Assembly: GCF_000420025.1 (NCBI RefSeq)
Contig: NZ_ATUD01000011.1
Span: forward strand, 1 to 64,000
DNA: 64,000 nucleotides
Direction of reading: 5' to 3'
Source of the DNA: Patulibacter americanus DSM 16676
GTDB lineage: Bacteria; Actinomycetota; Thermoleophilia; Solirubrobacterales; Solirubrobacteraceae
Shown here: piece after piece, positions 26,183-34,600 of the stretch
How positions within the stretch are numbered: the first letter of the stretch is position 1
How the letters are laid out: each line of letters opens with the position of its first letter
Notes under the pieces: model-generated
What the model was told of the DNA's origin: nothing
Databases searched by the model: none
What the model saw: only the letters and a program-made list of their open reading frames with translations
Made by a program: the position numbers and the translations under genes

Positions 26183-27034
26183 CTACCAGCGCAGCAGCCG
26201 CGGGTCGTTCGAGGTGACGCCCGTGACGCCCATCGCGGCCAGCGCCGAGGCGCGGTCGGCGTCGTCGACGGTCCAGACGTAGAGCTCGCCGTGGGCGAGG
26301 ATGCGGCGGGCGAACGTCGGGGTGACCAACGACCAGTGGGCCATCACCGCGTCGATCCGGCCCGCGCGCAGCTCACGGATCACGACGGGCGGCAGGTAGC
26401 GGCGCGCCGCCAGGATCATGCCGACGGTCGGGGCGCGGGTCCACGGGTTGGAGTACCAGTCGCGGTAGACGCGGGGGATCGAGCGGCCCAGGCGGACCTC
26501 GGGCGCGATCCGGCGCAGGGACCGCAGCGTGGCGGGCTCCATAGCGGACACCAGCACGCGGTCGGCCATGCCGCGCTCCCGCACCCCGCGCGTCATCTGG
26601 TGCTCGTGGCCGGGCATCTTCGCGTCGACGTTGATCCCCAGGTGCGCCAGGTCCGGCTCCCGCAGCCGGTCCAGCGCCTCGGTGTAGGTCGCGGCGTCCG
26701 GGCGCGCGGCCAGGTCGCCGGGGTCGTGGGCCAGGCGTAGCACCCCGCGACGGTCGGGGAGGACGTCGAACTCCACGACGTCGACGCCCAGCTCAGCCGC
26801 GCGCTCCAGGCTGGCGATCGTGTTCCCGGGGACGACCGCGTGGCAGCCCATGTGACCGAACCGCAGCGTGCGGCCCTCCGCGTGGGCGGCAGTGCCGGGC
26901 CAGCGGTCGGTTACGGGCGTCTCCCGCGCAGTGGCCGTGCCGCCGTCCTCCGGGAGCGTGGCGACGTCCGCGGCCGCGGACGTCGGCCCGTCCCCCGGGG
27001 CGGGCGCGCCGCCGTCGTCGTCGAACACGCTCAC
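26183..27034 (-). CDS. Glycerophosphodiester phosphodiesterase-family protein (actinobacterial PGNT subtype)
   Basis: 283 residues from GTG 27034. The first 50 residues are low-complexity (Asp/Gly/Ala). The TIM-barrel starts at RTLRFGHMGCHAVVPGNTIASL. The catalytic-loop His is present, but the usual HRG is HMG and PENT is PGNT; EFDV and AHD are conserved. This variant signature recurs in actinobacterial members of the family, so I read it as a subfamily trait rather than decay. The substrate (glycerophosphodiesters or another phosphodiester) is uncertain. GTGA overlap with the Nei stop shows coupled translation with the DNA glycosylase, an odd partnership. Confidence 0.85.
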   Translation of the reverse strand: MSVFDDDGGAPAPGDGPTSAAADVATLPEDGGTATARETPVTDRWPGTAAHAEGRTLRFGHMGCHAVVPGNTIASLERAAELGVDVVEFDVLPDRRGVLRLAHDPGDLAARPDAATYTEALDRLREPDLAHLGINVDAKMPGHEHQMTRGVRERGMADRVLVSAMEPATLRSLRRIAPEVRLGRSIPRVYRDWYSNPWTRAPTVGMILAARRYLPPVVIRELRAGRIDAVMAHWSLVTPTFARRILAHGELYVWTVDDADRASALAAMGVTGVTSNDPRLLRW

Positions 27035-27810
27035 CGCTGGCACCCCGGGCACCAGTACGTCGACCGGTTGTCGTCGCCCGTCCCGCGCTGGCGGATCGTG
27101 GTGTGACAGCGCGGGCAGGGGCGGCCCTTCTTGCCGTAGACCTGCTTCGGCCGCAGGTGGGTGCCTAGGAGGCTCGTGCGCTGGATCCGCGGGGCGGTCC
27201 ACTCGACCATCGCGACGAGGTCCTCGTCCGTCGTCTCGCCGAGGGTCTTCGTCGGGTCGACCTTCTGCGCCCAGCAGGCCTCGCACTTCCACACGTTGCC
27301 GATCCCCGCGACGCTGCGCTGGTTGAGCAGCGCGTCGCCGACCGGGCGGGTCGGGTCGTCCTGGCGGAACCGCAGCAGGATCTTCTCCACGTCGACCTGC
27401 TCGGGCACGCAGATGTCGGGCCCCAGCGCGCGCAGCCGCGGGTCGGTGGCGACCTGGCGGTGGGTGCGCAGCTCGAGGAACGGGCCGTCGAACTCGATGA
27501 CGTCCTTCTCGCCGCGGCCGAGAACGAGCCACGCCCGGTGGGCGGAGCGCGGCCACGTGTCGCCGACGGTCCGCACGGCCCACGAGCCCGTCATCCGCAG
27601 GTGGCTGTGGAGGGCCAGGTCGCCGTCCAGGAAGATCAGGAGGTTCTTGCCGCGGGCCTCGATCCGCTCCACGGTGCGCCCGGCCAGCCGCCGGTCCCAG
27701 CGCTTGGGGCGCGTGCGTTCGCTCGGGGTACGCACCCGCTCGAGGGGACCGCCCATCAGGACGGGGCGCAGCCGCACGGCGGCGTGGTGGATCGAGTCCC
27801 CCTCGGGCAT
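27031..27810 (-). CDS. Fpg/Nei-family DNA glycosylase (Nei2-like)
   Basis: 259 residues. It starts MPEGDSIHHAA: Pro2 is the Schiff-base nucleophile and Glu3 the general acid of the Fpg/Nei family, and MPEGDS is the actinobacterial Nei form. The H2TH region is NQRSVAGIGNVWKCEACW. The C-terminus is a four-Cys zinc finger (CPRC...CPGC). It excises oxidised bases and nicks the strand by beta/delta elimination. Length and residue set are intact. It heads a two-gene unit with the GDPD protein. Confidence 0.93.
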   Translation of the reverse strand: MPEGDSIHHAAVRLRPVLMGGPLERVRTPSERTRPKRWDRRLAGRTVERIEARGKNLLIFLDGDLALHSHLRMTGSWAVRTVGDTWPRSAHRAWLVLGRGEKDVIEFDGPFLELRTHRQVATDPRLRALGPDICVPEQVDVEKILLRFRQDDPTRPVGDALLNQRSVAGIGNVWKCEACWAQKVDPTKTLGETTDEDLVAMVEWTAPRIQRTSLLGTHLRPKQVYGKKGRPCPRCHTTIRQRGTGDDNRSTYWCPGCQR

Positions 27811-27846
27811 CCCCTCCAGGCTAGGGCGCGGCGCGTCTGTACCGCG

Positions 27847-28233
27847 TCAGGCGTCCTCGCCCGCAGCCACGCTGACCTCCTCACCCGCCGCCGCCACGCT
27901 CGCCTCCTCGATCCGGACGAAGCGGCCGTCCGCGTCCCGCTCGGCGAAGACGAACACCTCGCGACGGACGCGCGCGCCGTCGCGGAGCTCCAGGTCGATG
28001 CGGTGGCGCTCGGCGTACCGCCGGCCGTCCACCAGCTCGTCCAGCACGGTGATCGTGGCCCGCTCGACCGTCGCGCGGAGGTCGGCCATGCCGGCGAGGA
28101 ACGCCCGCCGTTCGACCCAGGCCCCGTTCACCCGCTGGCGGAAGCCGGGCGCGAAGTGCCGGTCGGCGGCCGCCTCCACCGACGGCCCGTCGGGGTCGAG
28201 GAGCAGCTCCACGACCGCCTTCAGGATGCTCAC
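27847..28233 (-). CDS. SnoaL-like nuclear-transport-factor-2-fold protein
   Basis: 128 residues from GTG 28233, preceded by a strong GAGGAGG site 8 nt upstream. Helical N-terminus (ILKAVVELLLDPDGPSVEAAADRHFAPGF), then alternating strands (RATITVLDELVDGRRYAERHRIDLELRDG, RREVFVFAERDADGRFVRIEEASV), as in NTF2/SnoaL alpha+beta cones. It could be a small isomerase or cyclase, or just a ligand-binding protein. It is 11 bp downstream of the quinone oxidoreductase gene and shares its TetR-controlled promoter. Function unknown. Confidence 0.75.
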   Translation of the reverse strand: MSILKAVVELLLDPDGPSVEAAADRHFAPGFRQRVNGAWVERRAFLAGMADLRATVERATITVLDELVDGRRYAERHRIDLELRDGARVRREVFVFAERDADGRFVRIEEASVAAAGEEVSVAAGEDA

Positions 28234-28244
28234 GGTCCCCCTCC

Positions 28245-29258
28245 TCAGGCGACCGTGAGCACGATCTTGCCCTGCAGGTGCCCGCGGCCGGCCCGCTCGT
28301 GCGCCGCGCGTGCGTCCGCCAGCCGGTACGTGCTGTCGATGGCGACCCGGAGCGTGCCGTCCCCGAGCAGGCGCCCGAGCGCCTCGAGCTGTCGGCCGCT
28401 CGCCCGCACCTGCGTGGCCGAGGTCGTGACACCGAGCGCCGCGAGCTCCTCGGGGTCGTATTCCGCCAGGTAGACGGGGAACAACGCCCCGCCGCGCTTC
28501 AGGACCCGCAGGAGGCGCGGGCTGTCGGGACCGCCCACCGTGTCGAGCACCAGGTCGACGTCGCGGGCGACGTCCTCGGGACGCGCCTGCGTGTAGTCGA
28601 TGAACTCGTCGGCGCCGAGGTCGCGCAGGAACGCCTCGTGGGTGCCCGAGGCGACGGCGATGACGCGCGCGCCCTTCCACTTCGCCAGCTGCACCGCGAA
28701 GTGGCCGACGCCGCCCGCGGCACCGTTGACCAGGACGGTCGTCCCGGGGCCGATCGGCACCGGCTCGTGCCGGTGGGCCTGGAACGGCGAGGGGTGATCG
28801 TGGCCCAGCTCGATGAGGTACTGCCAGGCGGTCAGCGCCGCCATCGACGCGCCCGCTGCCCGCGCGTGGTCGATCCCCGCGGGCTTGTGCGCGAGGTCCG
28901 AGGCGGGCGCGGCGACGTACTCGGCGTAGGCGCTCCCCGTGGGACTCGTGGGGAACCGCAGCATGCCGAAGACCTCGTCGCCGGTCGCGAAGCCCTCCAC
29001 GTCGGCGCCCACCGCGGAGACCACGCCCGACACGTCGGTGCCCAGGACGAGCGGCAGGTCGAGCGGCGGCAGCAGCTCGGGCGGCACGCCCGGCATGCCC
29101 TCCCGCAGGTACCAGTCGGGGGGATTGAGGCCGACGGCGTGGACCCGCACGAGGACCTCGCCGGGGGCCGGCTGGGGGACGGGGACCTCGTCGAGGCGCA
29201 ACTCGTCGGGACCCCCGAACGCGTGGACGCGGACCGTCTTCATGGTGCCGTTCGGCAT
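28245..29258 (-). CDS. NADP-dependent quinone oxidoreductase-like MDR protein
   Basis: 337 residues from ATG 29258 (AAGGGG upstream). Medium-chain dehydrogenase/reductase fold with GroES-like N-terminus (APGEVLVRVHAVGLNPPDWYLREG, GTDVSGVVSAVG) and the Rossmann motif NGAAGGVGHFAVQLAKWKGARVIA. There is no catalytic- or structural-zinc Cys/His set, placing it with zeta-crystallin/quinone oxidoreductases. It likely reduces quinones or enones with NADPH. A strong promoter (TTGACA-N18-TATATT) lies inside a double TetR-type operator, so expression is probably induced when the divergent TetR binds a reactive compound. Confidence 0.9.
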   Translation of the reverse strand: MPNGTMKTVRVHAFGGPDELRLDEVPVPQPAPGEVLVRVHAVGLNPPDWYLREGMPGVPPELLPPLDLPLVLGTDVSGVVSAVGADVEGFATGDEVFGMLRFPTSPTGSAYAEYVAAPASDLAHKPAGIDHARAAGASMAALTAWQYLIELGHDHPSPFQAHRHEPVPIGPGTTVLVNGAAGGVGHFAVQLAKWKGARVIAVASGTHEAFLRDLGADEFIDYTQARPEDVARDVDLVLDTVGGPDSPRLLRVLKRGGALFPVYLAEYDPEELAALGVTTSATQVRASGRQLEALGRLLGDGTLRVAIDSTYRLADARAAHERAGRGHLQGKIVLTVA

Positions 29259-29298
29259 GGTGTTCCCCTTCTTCCGCCCCGGGGTCGGGTACTCTTGT

Positions 29299-29342
29299 GG
29301 AGCGGTGCTCCGAATATACGGAGCACTGCTCCGATTTGTCAA
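29299..29342 (-). promoter_or_regulatory. Promoter with embedded double TetR-type operator
   Basis: On the minus strand TTGACA (29342-29337) and TATATT (29318-29313) are separated by 18 bp. Two copies of GGAGC-N3-GCTCC (29299-29311 and 29320-29332) are centred 21 bp apart; between them GTGCTCCG-AATATA-CGGAGCAC (29305-29326) is a perfect dyad covering the -10 box. Binding would block both the oxidoreductase promoter and the divergent tetR. Confidence 0.8.
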
Positions 29343-29351
29343 GCGGGGACC

Positions 29352-29897
29352 ATGCGAGCCGACGCCCGGAAGAACTACGACCACCTGCTCGGCGTCGCGC
29401 GCGCCGCCGTCCTGGAGCACGGCGCCGACGCGTCGCTGCGCGACATCGCCCGCCAGGCGGGCGTGGGGCTCGGCACGCTCTACCGCCACTTCCCGACGCG
29501 GGAGGCGCTGCTGGAGGCGCTGCTCCACGAGGGCTTCGCGGCGGTGGCGGAGCGGGCGGACGAGCTCGCGGACTCCGACGGCCCGCGCGACGCCCTCGTC
29601 ACGTGGTTCCGCGAGTGCACTCGGTGGACCTACGAGTACCGCGGGGTCACCACACCGATGATGGCCGCCATCGAGGACCCCGAGTCGGCCCTGCACGACT
29701 CCTGCGTCACGCTGCGCGCGGCGGGCGCGCGACTCCTCGTGCGGGCGCAGGAGGCGGGGGTGGCGCGACCCGAGGTCGACGGCACCGACCTCTTCGCGCT
29801 GATCGCGGCGCTGGCCTGGCTCCACGACCAGCCGTCGACGGCGGCGCGCGCGGACCACCTGTTCGACGTGCTGACCCGGGCGGTCCTCAGGGACTGA
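29352..29897 (+). CDS. TetR-family repressor, divergent from the quinone oxidoreductase
   Basis: 181 residues from ATG 29352. HTH at about 10-55: LGVARAAVLEHGADASLRDIARQAGVGLGTLYRHFPTREALLEAL, a textbook TetR pattern. The C-terminal regulatory domain (60-181) contains ALVTWFRECTRWTYEYRGVT and an aromatic-rich core; it resembles regulators of electrophile- or quinone-induced genes, but the ligand is unknown. The start codon is 20 bp from the operator, so autoregulation is very likely. Confidence 0.92.
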   Translation: MRADARKNYDHLLGVARAAVLEHGADASLRDIARQAGVGLGTLYRHFPTREALLEALLHEGFAAVAERADELADSDGPRDALVTWFRECTRWTYEYRGVTTPMMAAIEDPESALHDSCVTLRAAGARLLVRAQEAGVARPEVDGTDLFALIAALAWLHDQPSTAARADHLFDVLTRAVLRD

Positions 29898-30020
29898 GCG
29901 GCACGGTCTGACGGAGGCCCGGAGCGCCGAACGGACGGGAGCCGTGCACGCCGGACGGACAGGCACCGAGCACGACGGAGGCGCGAGGAACGCGCACCTC
30001 GGACCGCCCAGGGCCGGACC

Positions 30021-30797
30021 TCACGCCGAGCCGGAGGCGGTCACCGCCACCACGGTCTCGACCGCCGCGTCCGTCGACGCCACCGTCGTGATCCCCGGCC
30101 CCTCCGGCGCCGAAGGCCTGCGGACCATCAGCACCGGCAGGCCGAGCTCGCGCGCCGCGTCGAGCTTGGCGCGGGTGGCGTCGCCGCCGGAGTCCTTCGT
30201 CACGACGACGTCGATCGCGTGCTCGCGCAGGAGCGCCCGCTCGTCGTCCAGGGCGAACGGGCCGCGGGCAAGGAGCAGCTCGTGGTGCGGGGGCAGCGGC
30301 GGGTCGGGCGGGTCGATGGCGCGGAGGAGGAACCAGACGTCGTCGACGCCGGCGAAGGTCGCGACCTCCTGCCGGCCGATCGCCAGTAGGGCCCGCCGCC
30401 CCAGACCGGAGACCAGTGCCGCCGCGTCGTCAAGATCGGTCGCCGGGCGCCAGTCGTCCCCCGGTGCCGGCTTCCAGCCCGGGCGGCGCAGCGCGACCAG
30501 CGGCACGTCGGCGGCCACGCAGGCCCGGGCGGCGTTGGCCGAGATGCCCGCCGCGAAGGGGTGCGTCGCGTCGACCACGGCCCGCACCTCGTGCTCCGCG
30601 ATCCAGCGAGCCAGCTCGTCGGCGCCGCCGAAGCCGCCGGTGCGGACCGCGCCCGCGACGGCCCCCGGGCGGCTGAGACGTCCGGCGAGCGAGGTGATCG
30701 GCCGCACGTCGTCGCGGGCCGCCAGCGCGGCGGCGACCTCGCGGCCCTCGGTCGTGCCGCCGAGGACGAGGACGGCCGGCCGGGAGACCCCGCTCAC
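30021..30797 (-). CDS. cobK: Precorrin-6A (cobalt-precorrin-6A) reductase
   Basis: 258 residues from GTG 30797, chosen because it overlaps the upstream stop as GTGA (30794-30797); the ATG at 30821 would overlap by 28 bp. The N-terminal nucleotide loop is VLVLGGTTEGREVAAALA, characteristic of CobK/CbiJ, with VVDATHPFAAGISANAARAC and VVTKDSGGDATRAKL as further family signatures. It reduces precorrin-6A with NADPH in cobalamin (corrin-ring) synthesis. No other cob gene is in the window, so its translational coupling to a BKACE enzyme is unexpected. Confidence 0.92.
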   Translation of the reverse strand: MSGVSRPAVLVLGGTTEGREVAAALAARDDVRPITSLAGRLSRPGAVAGAVRTGGFGGADELARWIAEHEVRAVVDATHPFAAGISANAARACVAADVPLVALRRPGWKPAPGDDWRPATDLDDAAALVSGLGRRALLAIGRQEVATFAGVDDVWFLLRAIDPPDPPLPPHHELLLARGPFALDDERALLREHAIDVVVTKDSGGDATRAKLDAARELGLPVLMVRRPSAPEGPGITTVASTDAAVETVVAVTASGSA

Positions 30798-31597
30798 GCG
30801 GCGCCGTCGCGGGCGTCCCACGCGATGTCGATGGGACGGGTGAGATCGTCGTCGGCGCCGTACGTCACCGAGCCCGCGAGGGAGCCCGCGCTCTGGATGC
30901 GCGCCGCAGCCGTGGCCACCAGCGCCGCGTTGTCCCGGGCGGGCGATCCGTCAGGGAGCACGAGCACGTCCTCGAGTCCCACGCGCGTCGCGAGCCCGCG
31001 ATGCGCGGCATCGTCGATCAACCGCCACGTCGCGGGGCCGTCGCCGTGCTGCAGCCGCGGCGCGACGACGCCTGCGGCGTCGAGTGCCGCGTGGATCCCG
31101 GCGACGATCTCCACGGCCCGGTCGGGTGGGGGCGTCACGGGCTCGACGAGGACGCGGACCAGGTGCGGCTGGGGACCGGCCGCGGCCAGTCGCTCGGCGT
31201 CCTCGACGCTCCAGACCCCGGCCTCGACGCCGACGCCGGCCTCGAGCAACGCGGCGAGGACCTTCTCGAACCCCGGCTCGGAGACGTTGACCGACGCGTA
31301 GTCGGGCGCGCTCCAGCTCCGGACGAGGGCGATGCGCCGTTCGAGGTCGGGCTCGATCCAGGCGCCGGTCGACACGCCCACCGGCGCGCCGCACGCCGCT
31401 CGAACGCGGGAGGCGACGGCATCGATCACCGTCGGCTCGAGCGATTCGCGGCCCTCACCGTCGCGGGGGTGCAGATGCAGCTCCTTGGCCCCGGCGGCCA
31501 CGCACGCGACGGCGTCGCGGACGAGCTCGTCCCGGCTTAGGGGGACGGCGGGGTGGGCCGTGCGGTCGCGGTCTCCGTTCAGGGCGGCCTGGAGCAT
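30794..31597 (-). CDS. BKACE-family (3-keto-5-aminohexanoate cleavage-type) protein
   Basis: 267 residues from ATG 31597. A TIM-barrel of the DUF849/BKACE family: LNGDRDRTAHPAVPLSRDEL, then AGAKELHLHPRDGEGRESL with the HxH zinc ligands, GVSTGAW, YASVNVSEPGFE, and LVRVLVEPV near the acidic active-site residue. BKACE enzymes condense a beta-keto acid with acetyl-CoA and split it to acetoacetate plus a CoA ester. This short actinobacterial type is mostly uncharacterised. It lies 24 bp after the Lhr stop and overlaps cobK by 4 bp. Confidence 0.88.
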   Translation of the reverse strand: MLQAALNGDRDRTAHPAVPLSRDELVRDAVACVAAGAKELHLHPRDGEGRESLEPTVIDAVASRVRAACGAPVGVSTGAWIEPDLERRIALVRSWSAPDYASVNVSEPGFEKVLAALLEAGVGVEAGVWSVEDAERLAAAGPQPHLVRVLVEPVTPPPDRAVEIVAGIHAALDAAGVVAPRLQHGDGPATWRLIDDAAHRGLATRVGLEDVLVLPDGSPARDNAALVATAAARIQSAGSLAGSVTYGADDDLTRPIDIAWDARDGAA

Positions 31598-31620
31598 GGG
31601 CCACCAGTCTGCCCCGTCGC

Positions 31621-34600
31621 CTACGCCCGCGCCAGGTACTTCGTCGGCGCCGAGCGGAACCCGGCCGGCGTCAGCAGCGGCTCGAGCGGGTGGCCGATGA
31701 CCTCGAGGCCGTCGATGCGCTCGAGCTGCAGGCCCTTGCGGGGCAGCGAGCCCGCCTTGCCCGTCGCGACCGCCTCGACGAGCGCCGCGAAGGCCGCGGG
31801 CAGGCGCGGGTCGTCGTAGGCCACGAGCACGCCCAGGGCCTTGCCGGAGCGGTCGACGAAGAGGATCGGGTCCGGGCCGACGAGCACCACGCGGGCGCCC
31901 TGCGCGCGCTGGGGGCGCGGCGGGCTGGCCGTTGCCGGGCGGCGGCTGTGGGGCGGCGCGTCGGCGTCGGGCTCGGGGACGTCGGGCCACGGCAGCAGCG
32001 AGCCGTACGGCTGCGCGGGGTCCGTCGCGTCGAGCGTGGTGGCGGGCAGGGGCTTGCCGAGGGCGTCGAGCGGGCTGATCGCCTCGGGACGCGAGACGTC
32101 GGGGACGCTCTGACCACGGAGCCGCTCGACGGCGCCGGGCAGCGCGAACTGCGCGCCGCCGAGGCCCTCGACGAAGTAACCGCGGCGGCAGATGCCGAGC
32201 GTCTCGAGCGCGCCGAAGGAGTCGTAGAGCGTGGAGAAGCCGCCCGAGATGCCCTCGGCCTTCACGTGCTCGCGGGTGACGATGCCGTGGCGCTCGAGGA
32301 GCAACTCGGCCAGGGTGCGGCGGCGCATGCCGGGGTCGACGGGCGCCTCGCCGGGGAGCGGCTCGAAGAGGGGGGCGGTGAGCGAGAACCGCCCCGACGT
32401 GGCGGTCGCCGCGCCGCCGGCCCCGGCCGACGTCCCCCGCGGGCCGAACCGCCGGCGGCCAGCGCCGCCGCGGGAGGCCGTCCCGACCCGCCCGCGCGCC
32501 GCCGCGGGCTTGGCGGCCTTCATCCCCGCGCGGCCGGCGCGGAGCGGCGCGAACACGTCGCAGGTGACCTCGCCGGCCCAGATCAGGTCCCACAGAGCGT
32601 CGCGCAACCCCGCGGAGTGCTCGGGCAGCGCGCCCAGGATGTCGGTGAAGAAGAGCGGGCGTACCGCGAGCAGTTCGCGCAGCGCCGCGTGGACGGCGCC
32701 GGACGGCCCGGCGTTGGGATCCTTCGGCGCGCCCGCGGGGGCACCGGGGGCGGGCAGCGAGATCGTCGCGTCGCGCACGGCCCGGCCCGTCGGCGGCCCG
32801 ATGACGGCGGAGTCCTCGCGGAAGTACAGGGCGACCTTCCCCCCGCCGCGGCCGAGGGCGCCGGCGCCGACCCACACGACCTCGCCGGACGCGCACAGCC
32901 CGTCGAGCCACGCGGGCGAGTAGGCGCCCAGCCGACGCGGCAGGACCTCCTTCTCCCACAGCTCCACCGGCAGGGCGAGGCCCTGCAGCGGCACCAGCAC
33001 CTCGCGCAGGCGGTCGGGCCCGGCGCCCGCGGGGCGGTACCGATCGACGCCCTGCCAGGTCTGCACGAAGGGCACGAGCGCGCGCGGGTCGACCGGCTCG
33101 ATCTCCTGCCGCAGAACCGCGAGCGACATCCGCCGCAGCCGCCGCAGGACCTCGGGGTCGCAGTGCTCCGTCTCCGTCCCGCCCGGGCGCATCTCGCCCC
33201 GGACGAGCTCGTCCTCGCGCAGCAGCTCGCGCAGGACGGGCGTGGGGTCGACCCCGTAGCGCGCCTGCAGCCAGTGGTCGACGAACGGGCCGTGGGTGGC
33301 GGCGTAGCGGACGACGAGCCGCCGCATCGGGTCCTTCACCTGGGCGAGGAAGACCTCGGGCAGCCCCCCGGGCGGGACCGCGCCGAGCGCGTCGCGGTAG
33401 AGGCCGGCGTCGTCCGCGGCGATCCAGCGCGGCTCCCCGCCGATCCGCATCCGGATGGCGCGGCGCTGGCGCTCGAGGTCGGCCAGCCACGCGGCCGCCA
33501 GCGCGCGGCGGGCGGGCTCGTCGTCCGTCGTGGGGACCGGAGCCGGGGCGGTCCCGTCGAACAGCTCGTCGTCGGGCCCGAGCGCGGCGTCCCGGTACGC
33601 GTTGCCGCTCGTCACCCGCTCGACGATCTCGTCCTCGGACAGGTCGCCCACGCGGCGCAGCACCTCGGCGAGCGCGTCCGCGTTGGCCGCGCGGGTCTTC
33701 GGCGAGCGGTGCTGCAGGTCGGCCTCGAGCTGGGCCAGGGCGCCCTCGTCGAGCAGGTCGCGCAGCTCGTCCTGGCCGAGCAGCTCGCGGAGCAGATCCC
33801 GGTCGAGGGAGAGGGCCGCCGCGCGCCGCTCGGCGTTCGGCGCGTCCCCCTCGTACATGTAGGTCGCGACGTAGTCGAAGAGCAGCGAGCTCGCCATGGG
33901 CGACGCCGTCTGGGTCTCGACCTCGATGAGCGAGACGTCGCGGTTCTGCAGCTTCGTGAGCAGCTCGATCAGGCCGGGGACGTCGAGGACGTCGCGCAGG
34001 CACTCGCGGTAGGTCTCGAGGATGATCGGGAAGTCCGGGAACGTCTGGGCGACCTCGAGCAGCGACTGGGCCTTGAGCCGCTGCTGCCACAGCGGAGTGC
34101 GCTGACCCGGGCGGGCCTTCGGGATCAGGAGCGCGCGGCCGGCGTTCTCGCGGAACCGCGCGCCGAACAGGGCGGAGGTGCCGAGCTCGGAGACGATGAG
34201 GTCCTCGACCTCCTCCGGGTCCGGAACCAGCATCTCGAGGATCCGTCCCCAGCCCCCGTCGCCGCGGCCCCGGCCGCCGTCGTCGTCCTCGCCCGTCCCC
34301 GAGTCGGGATCGAGCGGCTCGTCGTCCGCGTCGGGGAGGTGGATGATGATGCCGTCGTCGGACCAGATCGCGTCGGCCTCGAGGCCCAGCTCGTCGCGGA
34401 TCCGCCGGGAGACCGCCAGGCCCCACGCGGCGTGCACGCGCCCCCCGTACGGCGAGAGCAGGCAGACGCGCCAGTCGCCGATCTCGTCCTTGAAGCGCTC
34501 GATGATGAGCGTCTGGTCCGAGGGGACGACGCCCGTGGCGTCCTGCTGCTCGAGCAGGAAGTCCATGAGGTTGCGCGCCGCGAGCGGGTCGAGGTCGTAG

